Below are positions 35,335 to 43,908 of a DNA stretch of 64,000 bases, one piece after another. This DNA comes from Thermohalobaculum sp039180675 (GTDB lineage Bacteria > Pseudomonadota > Alphaproteobacteria > Rhodobacterales > Rhodobacteraceae). The stretch is from assembly GCA_039180675.1 (NCBI GenBank), contig JBCDDC010000011.1, forward strand, positions 67,155 through 131,154, written 5' to 3'. Under the pieces are notes generated by a model. That model made no database searches and was not told the DNA's origin. It saw only the letters and a list, made by a program, of their open reading frames with translations. The position numbers and the translations under genes were made by a program. Within the stretch, counting starts at the first letter, position 1. Every line of letters begins with the position of its first letter.

Positions 35335-35780
35335 GCAAGGTGCTCCGCCCAAACAATCATACCTATCTCGTTGGTTTCTGGGATGCAGACCATGAACAGC
35401 GCAATCCCAACAGCTTCAATCCAGAACGATTTTGGTCTCGTTTGCCCGTAGCGTTCAGCATGGAGACTGACCAGCCTGAGCAGAATTCCGAAGACCAAAG
35501 CTGCAAAGCAAATGTGAAAAGGTGCAACTGAGATGAACGTCAATGGAATGAGCAGCACCATGATCCAAACGAGGATCGTTATCGAACACCCTGTGTCATT
35601 TTTGATGTCCTCGGCGCATTCAGGATGAAACAGAAATGGCACTTGGAAGATAAAGAATGGAAGCATGAAGATCAGGATTCCGAGTAACCAGTTCCGAGCG
35701 GTTTTAGCTCTCTTGATCAGCGACGGCAGCATCATGATGCCGATACTGATCAGCTTAAATCCGATCGCACCTAAATCCAT
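35331..35780 (-). CDS. Hypothetical membrane protein, lower GC
   Basis: The 149-aa protein has about four transmembrane segments (LISIGIMMLPSLI; WLLGILIFMLPFFIFQVPFLF; ITILVWIMVLLIPLTFISVAPF; a last one near the C-terminus). I do not recognise the family. Base composition is well below the local G+C level, which suggests later arrival. It overlaps the lipocalin start by 4 bp, so it is translationally coupled to it. Confidence 0.6.
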   Translation of the reverse strand: MDLGAIGFKLISIGIMMLPSLIKRAKTARNWLLGILIFMLPFFIFQVPFLFHPECAEDIKNDTGCSITILVWIMVLLIPLTFISVAPFHICFAALVFGILLRLVSLHAERYGQTRPKSFWIEAVGIALFMVCIPETNEIGMIVWAEHLA

Positions 35781-35967
35781 TCCCGGTCGACCTCTGCCGC
35801 ACGGATCCTTCCGCGTGAAGGAGCGATACGGGAGCTGATCCTGAAGTTACTGTTTGGAGAGACCGAGCTCATCACCACTTTCAACATGCCAGTCCTTACC
35901 ACTCCTGTTGCACCCCTAAAGCACCACCAAAGGATCCGACTTCCGATTTTGCAAAGTCAGGGACCGG

Positions 35968-36883
35968 TCATGCAGCGACTGGGGCGCGTTTCTCGATGCC
36001 CAGTTTGGCGCGGACCTCCTCTGGCCCGATCACGCGGGCGCCCATGTTCTCGATGATGTCGACGGCTTTCTCGACCAGCTGGTAGTTCTTCGCCAGAACG
36101 CCCTTGGAGAGGTAGAGGTTGTCCTCCAGCCCCACGCGGACATTGCCGCCGGCTAGCACGGCGGCGGCCACGTAGGGCATCTCGTTGCGGCCGATGGAGA
36201 AGGCACTGAACGTCCAGTCGCTCGGCACGTTGTTCACCATGGCCATGAAGGTGTTCATATCGTCTGGTGCGCCCCAGGGAATGCCCATGCAGAGCTGGAC
36301 CAGGACGGGGCTCGGGATGATGCCGCGCTCGACCAGGTTTTTCGCGAGCCATAGATGGCCGGTGTCGAAGGCCTCGATCTCAATGCGCACGCCGCTCTCG
36401 ACCATCATCCGGGCGCACTCTTCCAGCATTCCCGGGGTGTTGGCCATGATGTAGTCGGCCTCGGCGAAGTTCATCGTGCCGCAGTCGAGCGTGCAGATCT
36501 CCGGCCGGCACTCGACCACGTGGCTCACCCGCGCGGCGGCCGAGATCATGTCGGTGCTGTTGGCCAACGGCAGGGGTGCTGAGGGCGGGCCGACTATGAT
36601 GTCTCCGCCCATGCCCGCGGTGAGGTTCAGCACGCAATCGGTGTCGCTGTCGCGCACCCGCTCGGTCACCTCGCGATAGAGCTTCGGATCGCGCGCGGGC
36701 CTGCCCGTCTCCGGGTCGCGCACATGGCAGTGGACGATGGCGGCCCCCCGCCTTGGCCGCCTCGATGGCGGAGGTGGCGATTTGTTCCGGCGAGCGGGGC
36801 ACATGCTCGGACTTATCCTGCGTGCCCCCCGATCCGGTGACGGCGCAGGTGATGAAAACCTCACGGTTCATGGCGAGCGGCAT
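35968..36883 (-). pseudogene. cdhC: 3-dehydrocarnitine cleavage enzyme (BKACE family), interrupted by a +1 frameshift
   Basis: BKACE enzymes cleave beta-keto acids with acetyl-CoA; CdhC converts 3-dehydrocarnitine to betainyl-CoA and acetoacetate. The N-terminus (MPLAMNREVFITCAVTGSGG...AIEAAKAG, start 36883 with TGGGAGA upstream) lies in one frame and the rest (AAIVHCHVRDPETG, NLTAGMGG, EAFDTGHLW, GLEDNLYL) in the next. The break is at a run of six C (36744-36749; GGGGGG on the coding strand). Removing one base gives about 304 aa, the normal length. This is either a sequencing error or a recent mutation; the remainder is intact. It fits the neighbouring lcdH. Confidence 0.8.
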
Positions 36884-37116
36884 GGCGATTCTCCCAGATA
36901 ATCTGCACTCTATCGCCGCCGATGCCACGCGGCACGTGCTTTACGCAACAAGACAATTCCCACGCAGAACCGGGAGATGTACGTCCAGCACCAACTGCGT
37001 CGCGCTAAGTTCTCCACCGCTCCGCGCTGACAACCTCGGCGAAGCCAGCCACCGAGAGGGCAATCAAAGCTGGGGCTGCCCTTGCCGATCAGGATGATTC
37101 GCTTAGCTTGCAGCCC

Positions 37117-37668
37117 ATGAACGAGACCGACACGGCCCCGAAGGCGGGCGAGGCCGAACTCTACAAACTCTTCGAAGAGCACGGCATCGCCTGGACCCAT
37201 CACACCCATCCGCCGCTTCACACGGTGGAGGAGAGCCAGGCGTTGCGGGGCGATCTGCCGGGCGTGCATGTGAAGAACATGTTTCTGAAGGACAAGAAGG
37301 GTCAGCTCTGGCTCGTTACCTGTCTTGAGCATCGCAAGATCCGGATCCGCGACCTGGAGAAACAGATAGGTGCGCCGAAAGCCAGCTTTGGGAAACCAGA
37401 TCTGTTGTGGGAGGCGCTTGGCATTCGGCCAGGCGCGGTCTCGCCCTTCGGTGTGATCAACGATGCGGGACGTGCAGTGAAGGTGGTGCTCGACCAGCAG
37501 ATGCTGGAGGCGGAGATCATCAACGCGCATCCGCTACACAACGAAGCGACGACCGGGATCTCTAGCGCCGATCTGTTGAAGGTCTTCGCGATCACGGGCC
37601 ATGCGCCGGCGATTGTCGATTTCGATGCGCTCGAGGCGCTGGAACGGGCCCGCGAGGAAGCTCGGTGA
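37117..37668 (+). CDS. YbaK/ProX-type aminoacyl-tRNA deacylase
   Basis: These proteins hydrolyse mischarged tRNA, often Ala- or Cys-tRNA(Pro), in trans. The 183-aa product has LYKLFEEHGIAWTHHTHPPLHTVEES, the conserved Lys segment VKNMFLKDKKGQLWLV and the GxxxP signature GIRPGAVSPFGVIND, as in ProXp-ala/PrdX proteins. The ATG at 37117 is preferred to the TTG at 37108. It stands alone, 59 bp before cnoX. Confidence 0.87.
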   Translation: MNETDTAPKAGEAELYKLFEEHGIAWTHHTHPPLHTVEESQALRGDLPGVHVKNMFLKDKKGQLWLVTCLEHRKIRIRDLEKQIGAPKASFGKPDLLWEALGIRPGAVSPFGVINDAGRAVKVVLDQQMLEAEIINAHPLHNEATTGISSADLLKVFAITGHAPAIVDFDALEALERAREEAR

Positions 37669-37727
37669 TTGCGGCACCGGAAAGAACCCCGTAAGGGGGC
37701 GCCGGAGACCTGCTGCGGAGGAAACGA

Positions 37728-38627
37728 ATGATGGATCTGGGCGGACAGACGAACACGGCTGACCTGATCAAGGATAGCACCGACGCGACCTTTGTGACCG
37801 ACGTGATCGAAGCCTCGAAAGAGGTGCCGGTGATCGTTGATTTCTGGGCGCCCTGGTGCGGGCCCTGTAAGACCCTGACCCCGGTGCTGGAAGAGGCCGT
37901 TCGGAGCGCGAACGGCAAGGTGAAGCTGGTGAAGGTCAATGTCGATGAGAACCAGATGATCGCGGGCCAGTTGCGCGTGCAGTCGATCCCCTCGGTCTTC
38001 GGCTTCGTCGATGGCCAGCCGGTGGATGCGTTTATGGGCGCCGTTCCGGCGTCCGAGGCCCAGGCCTTTATTAAGCGGTTGGTCGATCAATCAGGTGGTG
38101 GCGGACTGGACGAGGCGTTGGATACGGCGGAGCAGATGCTTGACGAGGGCCAGCTTGCCGATGCCACACAGGTCTTCGCCGCCATCATCCAGCAGGACCC
38201 TTCTCAGCCGCGTGCTTATGCGGGTCTCGCACGCGCGCAACTGATCGCCGAGGATCTGGAGAAAGCTAAGACCGTGCTGGAACAGGTCCCGGAAGATCTG
38301 ACCGACGACCCGGCAATCGCGGCGATCCGTTCGGCAATAGAGTTGCAGGAACAGGCGGCGGGCGCGGGCGAAGAAGGTGAACTCCGCGCCAAGGTTGAGG
38401 CGAGCCCGGAGGATCATCAGCTCCGTTTCGACCTTGCGCTGGCGCTCATGGCCAAGGGCGACAATGAAGGGGCGGTCGAGCAACTGCTCGATCTTTTCCG
38501 CCGCGACCGCGAATGGAACGACGGCGCCGCCAAGGATCAGCTCTTCAAACTCTTCGAAAGCCTCGGGCCCAAGGATCCGCTGGCGCAGAGCGGCAGGCGC
38601 CGCCTGTCCTCGATGATCTTCGCGTAA
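37728..38627 (+). CDS. cnoX: Thioredoxin-TPR co-chaperone (CnoX/YbbN)
   Basis: CnoX binds oxidatively damaged proteins and hands them to GroEL or DnaK. The 299-aa protein has an N-terminal thioredoxin domain (about 15-120, VIVDFWAPWCGPCKTLTPVL) and a C-terminal TPR region (about 130-290, QMLDEGQLADATQVFAAIIQQDPSQPRAYAGLARA). The WCGPC site keeps both cysteines, unlike E. coli CnoX, so it may also be redox-active. GGAGG precedes the ATG at 37728. It leads a small operon with the LON-domain and Trm112 genes. Confidence 0.9.
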   Translation: MMDLGGQTNTADLIKDSTDATFVTDVIEASKEVPVIVDFWAPWCGPCKTLTPVLEEAVRSANGKVKLVKVNVDENQMIAGQLRVQSIPSVFGFVDGQPVDAFMGAVPASEAQAFIKRLVDQSGGGGLDEALDTAEQMLDEGQLADATQVFAAIIQQDPSQPRAYAGLARAQLIAEDLEKAKTVLEQVPEDLTDDPAIAAIRSAIELQEQAAGAGEEGELRAKVEASPEDHQLRFDLALALMAKGDNEGAVEQLLDLFRRDREWNDGAAKDQLFKLFESLGPKDPLAQSGRRRLSSMIFA

Positions 38628-38637
38628 AGGAGCCCTG

Positions 38638-39288
38638 ATGGCGCGCCGTTTCTCTCTCGCCGATCTGCCGGAAGTCATCCCGGTCTTTCCTCTGCCCGGG
38701 GCGCTTCTGCTGCCGAGAGGACGGTTGCCGCTGAACATCTTTGAGCCGCGCTATCTGGCGATGCTGGACGACACGCTGCGCTCGGACCACCGCCTGATCG
38801 GCATGGTCCAGCCGCTCGAGAGCTCTGAGAGCCCGCCGAAACTGCATCAGATCGGCTGTGCGGGCCGGGTAACCTCGCTGTCCGAGACTGAGGATGGGCG
38901 GTATCTGATCGCGCTCTCGGGCGTCTGCCGCTTCCGCATCAAGTCGGAGCGGGACGGGTTTACGCCGTATCGGCGTGTCCGTGCCGAATGGGACGACTTT
39001 CATCAGGATCTGTCCGGGACCGAGGAGGACGAGGGTTTTGACCGTAAGGCCTTCTTCGACGTGCTCAAGCGGTACTTCGACACTTCAAGCCTGTCGTCCG
39101 ACTGGGACAGCCTGGAGTCGGCAGACACCGAACTTCTGATCACCTCGCTTTCGATGATGTGCCCCTTCGAGGTGGAGGAGAAGCAGGCCCTGCTCGAAGC
39201 ACCCAACCTCAAGGATCGGCGGGAAACCTTGGAGGCGCTGATGCGCTTCGCCATCGCCTCTGGCGGCGATCAGGGGCAGGTGCAGTGA
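38638..39288 (+). CDS. LON substrate-binding-domain protein
   Basis: The 216-aa protein consists of the N-terminal LON (PUA-like) domain found in Lon proteases, without ATPase or protease domains: VIPVFPLPGALLLPRGRLPLNIFEPRYLAMLDD and ALSGVCRFRI. Such stand-alone proteins are common beside cnoX in alphaproteobacteria. Their role is unknown, perhaps substrate recognition in protein quality control. It starts 10 bp after cnoX and overlaps the next gene (GTGA). Confidence 0.88.
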   Translation: MARRFSLADLPEVIPVFPLPGALLLPRGRLPLNIFEPRYLAMLDDTLRSDHRLIGMVQPLESSESPPKLHQIGCAGRVTSLSETEDGRYLIALSGVCRFRIKSERDGFTPYRRVRAEWDDFHQDLSGTEEDEGFDRKAFFDVLKRYFDTSSLSSDWDSLESADTELLITSLSMMCPFEVEEKQALLEAPNLKDRRETLEALMRFAIASGGDQGQVQ

Positions 39289-39485
39289 GCGAGGACGCCG
39301 AAGAAAAGCCGGAGTGGCTAAGCGGCAAGCTGGTCGAGGTTCTCACCTGCCCGGCCACGGGCGGGAAGCTGGAATATGACCGCGACAATGCGGAACTGAT
39401 TTCGCGCCGCGCTAACCTGGCCTATCCCGTCCGCTCGGGCATCCCGATCATGCTGATCGACGAGGCCCGGAAGCTCGACCACTAA
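39285..39485 (+). CDS. Trm112 family protein
   Basis: The 66-aa product has the Trm112/YcaR pattern: LVEVLTCPATGGKLEYD...ELISRRANLAYPVRSGIPIML. Trm112 proteins activate methyltransferases, and the bacterial ones are small zinc-ribbon-like proteins. The GTG at 39285 overlaps the LON-domain stop. Its last 38 bp overlap the 3' end of a convergent methyltransferase gene. Confidence 0.88.
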   Translation: MSEDAEEKPEWLSGKLVEVLTCPATGGKLEYDRDNAELISRRANLAYPVRSGIPIMLIDEARKLDH

Positions 39486-40143
39486 AAACCGCGAACATGC
39501 CGCGCTGCCACGGGGCGCGAACCTCCGTGAACCCAGCCTTGGCCAGCCAGCCCAACTGCGCCTCCAACGGAGCGCATTTGTCATGGCGCATCCGGTCGAC
39601 GGCGGCAGCGATCATCTGCTCGGTCGCGCCAAGATCGCGAACCTCACGGTGCCAGTCTTGCTTGAGCGTAGCCGTCTCCGCGTCGGTTAGCCCCGCGACC
39701 TGCTCGGCATTCACGAAAACCCCGCCGGGGTGGAGCGCGTCATGAACCCGGGCGTAGGTCACCTGCTTCTCTGCGTCGTCCAGATGGTGGATCGATAGGG
39801 CGGAGATCACCACGTCAAACGGGCCTTCGGGCAGCCCCTCGGCGGTGTCCTTCACCATGATCTCCGGCACAGCCACCCCCATCGAGGTGAACCGCGCCTG
39901 CGCCTTTGCCAACATCTCGGGCGCGATGTCGGTCAGAACGAACTCCGTCTCGGGGAAATGGGCGGAGAGGAGGGCGGAGAAGAGCCCAGTCCCCGCCCCG
40001 ATATCCAGAACCCGCGCGCCGGGTTCCAGCCTGCCGACCGCCTCTATCGCCGCGCCATAGAACGCATCGAAACCCGGCACCAAAAGCCGCCGGCCCTCGT
40101 CATAGCTCTCCGCCGCGCGGTCGAAGAGGGCGCCGATGTTCAT
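39448..40143 (-). CDS. Class I SAM-dependent methyltransferase
   Basis: The 231-aa protein has SAM motif I RVLDIGAGTGLFSALLS, the acidic LTDIAPEML and motif IV FDVVISALSIHHLDD. The substrate cannot be told. Its start overlaps the stop of the SnoaL-like gene (ATGA), forming a two-gene unit; its 3' end overlaps the Trm112 gene on the other strand. Confidence 0.83.
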   Translation of the reverse strand: MNIGALFDRAAESYDEGRRLLVPGFDAFYGAAIEAVGRLEPGARVLDIGAGTGLFSALLSAHFPETEFVLTDIAPEMLAKAQARFTSMGVAVPEIMVKDTAEGLPEGPFDVVISALSIHHLDDAEKQVTYARVHDALHPGGVFVNAEQVAGLTDAETATLKQDWHREVRDLGATEQMIAAAVDRMRHDKCAPLEAQLGWLAKAGFTEVRAPWQRGMFAVFSGRASGPRRSA

Positions 40144-40547
40144 GTGCCGGTTGCCGAGGCGACTTTCGCCGTGTCATAGAACTCCCGAAACTCGGCGATC
40201 TTGCCGTCGCGCATCGTGAAGAAGTCCGCCTTGGGTGTCTCAAGCTCCGCACCGTTCTTCTTGTAGCGGAACGCGCAGCGGCCGAGGGCGACGATCTCCT
40301 CGCCGTCTTCGAACAACCGGTCGACCGTATAGTGGATCAGCTCCCAATCTTTCGTAATGCCCGAGAAATACCGCTCGAAGTCGGCCTTACAGGTGCAGTT
40401 CTCGGTGAAATCCAGCCCGTGTGCGCCCTCGGCGATTGACCAGCACTGCACATCGTCATGGGCGAGATCGAGCCAACGGTTGACGCTGCCGCCCTTGGTT
40501 TCGTGCCAGAGGCGATAGGCCTCGGCGATCTTTTCCTTGTTCGTCAT
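40140..40547 (-). CDS. SnoaL-like/NTF2-fold protein
   Basis: The 135-aa protein has the SnoaL-like cone-barrel layout: KEKIAEAYRLWHETKG...WLDLAHDDVQCWSIAEG, KADFERYFSGITKDWELIHYTVDRLFEDGEEIVALGRCAFRYKK and FTMRDGKIAEFREFYDTA. Members are small isomerases, hydrolases or ligand-binding proteins. The ATG at 40547 has GGAGGG upstream. Confidence 0.8.
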   Translation of the reverse strand: MTNKEKIAEAYRLWHETKGGSVNRWLDLAHDDVQCWSIAEGAHGLDFTENCTCKADFERYFSGITKDWELIHYTVDRLFEDGEEIVALGRCAFRYKKNGAELETPKADFFTMRDGKIAEFREFYDTAKVASATGT

Positions 40548-40604
40548 GAAATGCCCTCCCGTGAAACCTCGCAACGCGAGAGCTTAGCACGGGTGGCGGG
40601 CAAA

Positions 40605-41813
40605 TTAGAGTGCCTGGCCTCTCAGGAGCCGCGGCACCTCGCCTGCGGCACCGATCGCCTCGCGCATGAAGCCGCGCCTTGCTGTGCCCATCGCATCGAC
40701 CATCCGGAGCCCCGCCTGGCGCACCATCGAAAGCGCACCGTCTTGGTTGGAGAAGAGCCGGTTGAGCGCATCCATCCCCAGCGCCATTGAGGTCGCATCG
40801 AACCGCCGCCATTGCTGGTAGCGCCTGAGAACGCCGAGCTTCCCGATATCCTCGCCGATCCGTGCCGCATCGGTCAGAACCTCAGCCAGTGCTGCCACAT
40901 CGCGCAGGCCCATATTCATGCCCTGACCGGCGATCGGATGCACGCCATGCGCGGCATCGCCCACCAGCGCCAGTCGGTCGGCGGCATAGGCTGTTGCGAG
41001 AGAGAGGTCCAGCGGATAGGCCCAGCGCTTTCCGATCAGCTCGATCTGCCCCAGTCGCCCGCCGATCCGGCGCGCGATCTCTTCCACGAATATCTCGTCG
41101 GGCAGCGCAGACAGGCGCTCTGCCGTTGCGCGGCGCTCCGACCACACCAGGGAGGAACGGTTGCCGTTCAGCGGTAGCACTGCGAAGGGGCCGCCGGGGA
41201 AGAAGCTCTGATGCGCGAGCCCGTCATGTGGAAGCTCGTGTGAGATCGCGTTGACCAGCCCGGTCTGATCGTAGCGCCAGCCCACATGGTTGATCCCCGC
41301 CATCTTGCTGAGGCCCGAACGCCGCCCGTCAGCAGCCACGACCAGATCGGCGTGGAGCGCCTGCCCGTCATTCAGCGTAAGGGTGGCGCCATAGGTATCC
41401 CGCGCCATTGCGCTGACGCTGAACGGCGCGAGATGAGGGATCTTGCTCGCTTTCAAAGCATCGAGCAGGGCGCGGCGGAGATATCGATCCTCCAGGATCC
41501 AGCCGAACCGGCCCTCATCCAACTCGCGGGGGTCGAAGTGCAAAAGCGGGCCGGGCGCGGTGCCTTCTGAGACATGGATATCCTCGATAGGCTGGGCCTC
41601 GCCCGCCACCTTCTCCCAGATCCCGAGGGTCTCAAGCAGCCGTTGCGAGCCGAGGGCAATCGCATAGGCCCGGCCGTCGAAATCGGCGGCCTTCCGCGTC
41701 TCGGTGGTCTTCGCGTCGATCACGACCGCTTCGATCCCAGCGGTCTTGAGCGCAAGCGCAAGGGCTGGGCCGATGAGGCCGCCGCCGACAATCGCGATCT
41801 GGGTCTTTTCCAT
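40605..41813 (-). CDS. UbiH/COQ6-family FAD-dependent monooxygenase
   Basis: These enzymes hydroxylate the ubiquinone ring. The 402-aa protein has the FAD motif IAIVGGGLIGPALALALKTAGI, the DG motif VVAADGRRSGLSK and the second FAD motif ALVGDAAHGVHPIAGQGMNMGLRDVAALAEVL. Which ring position it modifies (UbiH, UbiF or UbiL) cannot be decided here. The ATG at 41813 starts directly before the Rossmann motif. It is divergent from the amidase gene (72-bp gap). Confidence 0.9.
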   Translation of the reverse strand: MEKTQIAIVGGGLIGPALALALKTAGIEAVVIDAKTTETRKAADFDGRAYAIALGSQRLLETLGIWEKVAGEAQPIEDIHVSEGTAPGPLLHFDPRELDEGRFGWILEDRYLRRALLDALKASKIPHLAPFSVSAMARDTYGATLTLNDGQALHADLVVAADGRRSGLSKMAGINHVGWRYDQTGLVNAISHELPHDGLAHQSFFPGGPFAVLPLNGNRSSLVWSERRATAERLSALPDEIFVEEIARRIGGRLGQIELIGKRWAYPLDLSLATAYAADRLALVGDAAHGVHPIAGQGMNMGLRDVAALAEVLTDAARIGEDIGKLGVLRRYQQWRRFDATSMALGMDALNRLFSNQDGALSMVRQAGLRMVDAMGTARRGFMREAIGAAGEVPRLLRGQAL

Positions 41814-41885
41814 GGGCTTTACTATTGGCTCCGCCTCGCCGAATGTCCAACGCCCAACATGCGACCAATCGGCGGGGAGAGATCC

Positions 41886-43220
41886 ATGGAAAACTGGCAG
41901 CAGGCAAGCGCAGCGGATCTCGGCCGCGCAATCGGTGATGGCACGCTCGACCCGCGCGATCTGGCGGAGCGGTTCATCGAGGCGATCGGGACCCACCCCG
42001 ACAGTGGCCTGATCTATGCGCGCACCACGCCTGCCCGCGCGCGGATCGAGGCCGAGGCCGCCCATGCCCGCCAGCAATCGGGCAGCCGCGTAGGGCCGCT
42101 GGACGGCGTACCGATTTCCTGGAAGGACAATTTTGACACGGCTGGGGTGGCGACCGAGGCCGGGTCGCGGCTGATCGCGGGCCGGGTGCCGACACGCGAC
42201 GCGCCGGCGCTGACCCATGCGACACAGGCCGGGCTGATCTGTCTGGGCAAGACGCATCTGACCGAGCTTGCCTTCTCCGGTCTCGGGCTGAACCCGATGA
42301 CCGCTACACCGCCGAACCGGTTCGACCGGCGCCGAGTGCCAGGCGGGTCGTCCTCTGGCGCGGCGGTCTCCACCACCTCGGGCCTGGCGGCGGCCGGGAT
42401 CGGTTCGGACACCGGCGGGTCGGTCCGGATCCCAGCGGTCTGGAACGGGTTGGTTGGGCTGAAGACCACGTTAGGGGCTGTCTCCGGCGAGGGGGTCATC
42501 CCCCTCTCAATCAGCTTCGACACCCCGGGTCCTCTGACCAAAACCGTCGAGGACGCGGCGCTCCTGTTCGATGCCATGACCGGCCGGACCCGGCCCGTCG
42601 CCGAGGCGGAGAAGCCCGCGCGGCTGGTCATTCCAGAGACCCTGGTGATGAACGACCTCGATGCGGAGGTGGCCGAGGGTTTCGACGCGGCGATGGGTCT
42701 GCTCTCAGACGCCGGGATCGACATCACCCGCGCGCCTGTGCCCGAACTTCAGGAGAGCGCCGACGTGCTCTCCAGCCATGGCGGTGTGATTGTCACCGAG
42801 GCCTGGCGCGAATGGGGCGAGACCATCGAGGCTCAACCCGACACCATGTTCCAGCAAGTCGAAAATCGGTTCCGGGGCGGTGCGAGCTACAGCGATGAGG
42901 ATGAGGCGCATGCCCGCCAGGTGCAGGCCCGCTTGCACGAGGCGATCAGTGCGCGGATCGCCGAGGGTGGCATGCTGATCATGCCGACCAGCCCGATCCT
43001 GCCGCCCTTCATCTCGCGGCTGCTTGGCGACAACGACTATTACACCGTCAGAAACCTGCTCGCGCTTCGGAACACGCGGCAGGCCAACCTGCTGGGTCTT
43101 TCATCGATCACCTTGCCGACGCAGACACCTATGGTCGGCGTTATGCTCTTTGCAGGTGCCAACGAAGAAGACCGGTTGATTGCCGCTGGTCGGGCGCTGG
43201 AGCCAATCCTGAAAAGCTGA
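41886..43220 (+). CDS. Amidase signature-family hydrolase
   Basis: Amidases hydrolyse amides to acids and ammonia. The 444-aa product shows the Ser-cisSer-Lys centre: lysine in PISWKDNFDTAG, the Gly/Ser-rich GGSSSGAAVS and the nucleophile segment IGSDTGGSVRIP. GGGGAGAG precedes the ATG at 41886. It is single-gene and divergent from the UbiH-type gene. It could use amides made by the nitrile hydratase at 14-16 kb, but it is 26 kb away, so this is speculation. Confidence 0.9.
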   Translation: MENWQQASAADLGRAIGDGTLDPRDLAERFIEAIGTHPDSGLIYARTTPARARIEAEAAHARQQSGSRVGPLDGVPISWKDNFDTAGVATEAGSRLIAGRVPTRDAPALTHATQAGLICLGKTHLTELAFSGLGLNPMTATPPNRFDRRRVPGGSSSGAAVSTTSGLAAAGIGSDTGGSVRIPAVWNGLVGLKTTLGAVSGEGVIPLSISFDTPGPLTKTVEDAALLFDAMTGRTRPVAEAEKPARLVIPETLVMNDLDAEVAEGFDAAMGLLSDAGIDITRAPVPELQESADVLSSHGGVIVTEAWREWGETIEAQPDTMFQQVENRFRGGASYSDEDEAHARQVQARLHEAISARIAEGGMLIMPTSPILPPFISRLLGDNDYYTVRNLLALRNTRQANLLGLSSITLPTQTPMVGVMLFAGANEEDRLIAAGRALEPILKS

Positions 43221-43225
43221 CTGCA

Positions 43226-43241
43226 CTCACTGCTTCGTGAG
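43226..43241 (+). terminator. Hairpin after the amidase gene
   Basis: CTCAC-TGCTTC-GTGAG just after the stop at 43220. Short stem and no T-run. Confidence 0.3.
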
Positions 43242-43314
43242 ATGGTGATTGACCGGAGTGGCGTAGCTTCTGCTGATCACCATAGAAGAATCTCGCAGCG
43301 GAAGGGAACGATCG

Positions 43315-43905
43315 ATGCACAACTTCCTGAAAACGGCATTCGCGGCGGCTTGCCTTACCGGGGCAGTGGCGACAGCGGCAACAGCCGCCGATGTCTACGA
43401 TCTCGATCAGGGCCATACGGAGGTGATCTTCGGGTGGAGCCATGCCGGTGTTTCCATGCAGCATGGCGAGTTCGAGAAGACCGAGGGCGTGCTGACCGTC
43501 GACCCGAACGACATCTCAAAAACCAAAGTTGAAGTGACGATTGACGCCACCAGCGTGTCGACCGGGGTCGAGCCGCTCGATACGCATCTGAAAAGCTCAG
43601 ATTTCCTCGAGGTCGAGACGTACCCAACCATCACCTTTGTCAGCACTGGGGTGACGAAGACGGGCGAGACGACAGTCGAAATCACTGGCGATCTGACGCT
43701 GCATGGGGTCACGAAACCGGTGACGCTGGCAGCCGAGTTGACCCATCAGGGACCGCATCCGGTGGGCAAGTTTCTCGATTACTACAAGGGTGAATGGATG
43801 GCTTTCGCTGCCTCCACCGAGATCGATCACATGGCGTGGGGCGTCGGCAATTTCTCGACCGGCCCGATTTCGATCGAAATCAATACTGAGATGAAAAAGC
43901 GCTGA
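43315..43905 (+). CDS. Periplasmic YceI family protein
   Basis: The 196-aa protein has a signal peptide (MHNFLKTAFAAACLTGAVATAATA) and the full YceI pattern: YDLDQGHTEVIFGWSHAGVSMQHGEFEKTEGVL, THLKSSDFLEVETYPTITFVST, GDLTLHGVTKPVTL and the family ending STGPISIEI. YceI barrels bind isoprenoid lipids such as polyprenyl chains. It is convergent with the YHS gene (3 bp between the stops). Confidence 0.93.
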   Translation: MHNFLKTAFAAACLTGAVATAATAADVYDLDQGHTEVIFGWSHAGVSMQHGEFEKTEGVLTVDPNDISKTKVEVTIDATSVSTGVEPLDTHLKSSDFLEVETYPTITFVSTGVTKTGETTVEITGDLTLHGVTKPVTLAAELTHQGPHPVGKFLDYYKGEWMAFAASTEIDHMAWGVGNFSTGPISIEINTEMKKR

Positions 43906-43908
43906 CGT

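Noticed and set aside
41886..43220. The amidase as part of the nitrile hydratase pathway
   Set aside because: Nitrile-to-acid pathways often pair the two enzymes, but here they are 26 kb apart with many unrelated genes between, so there is no direct support.
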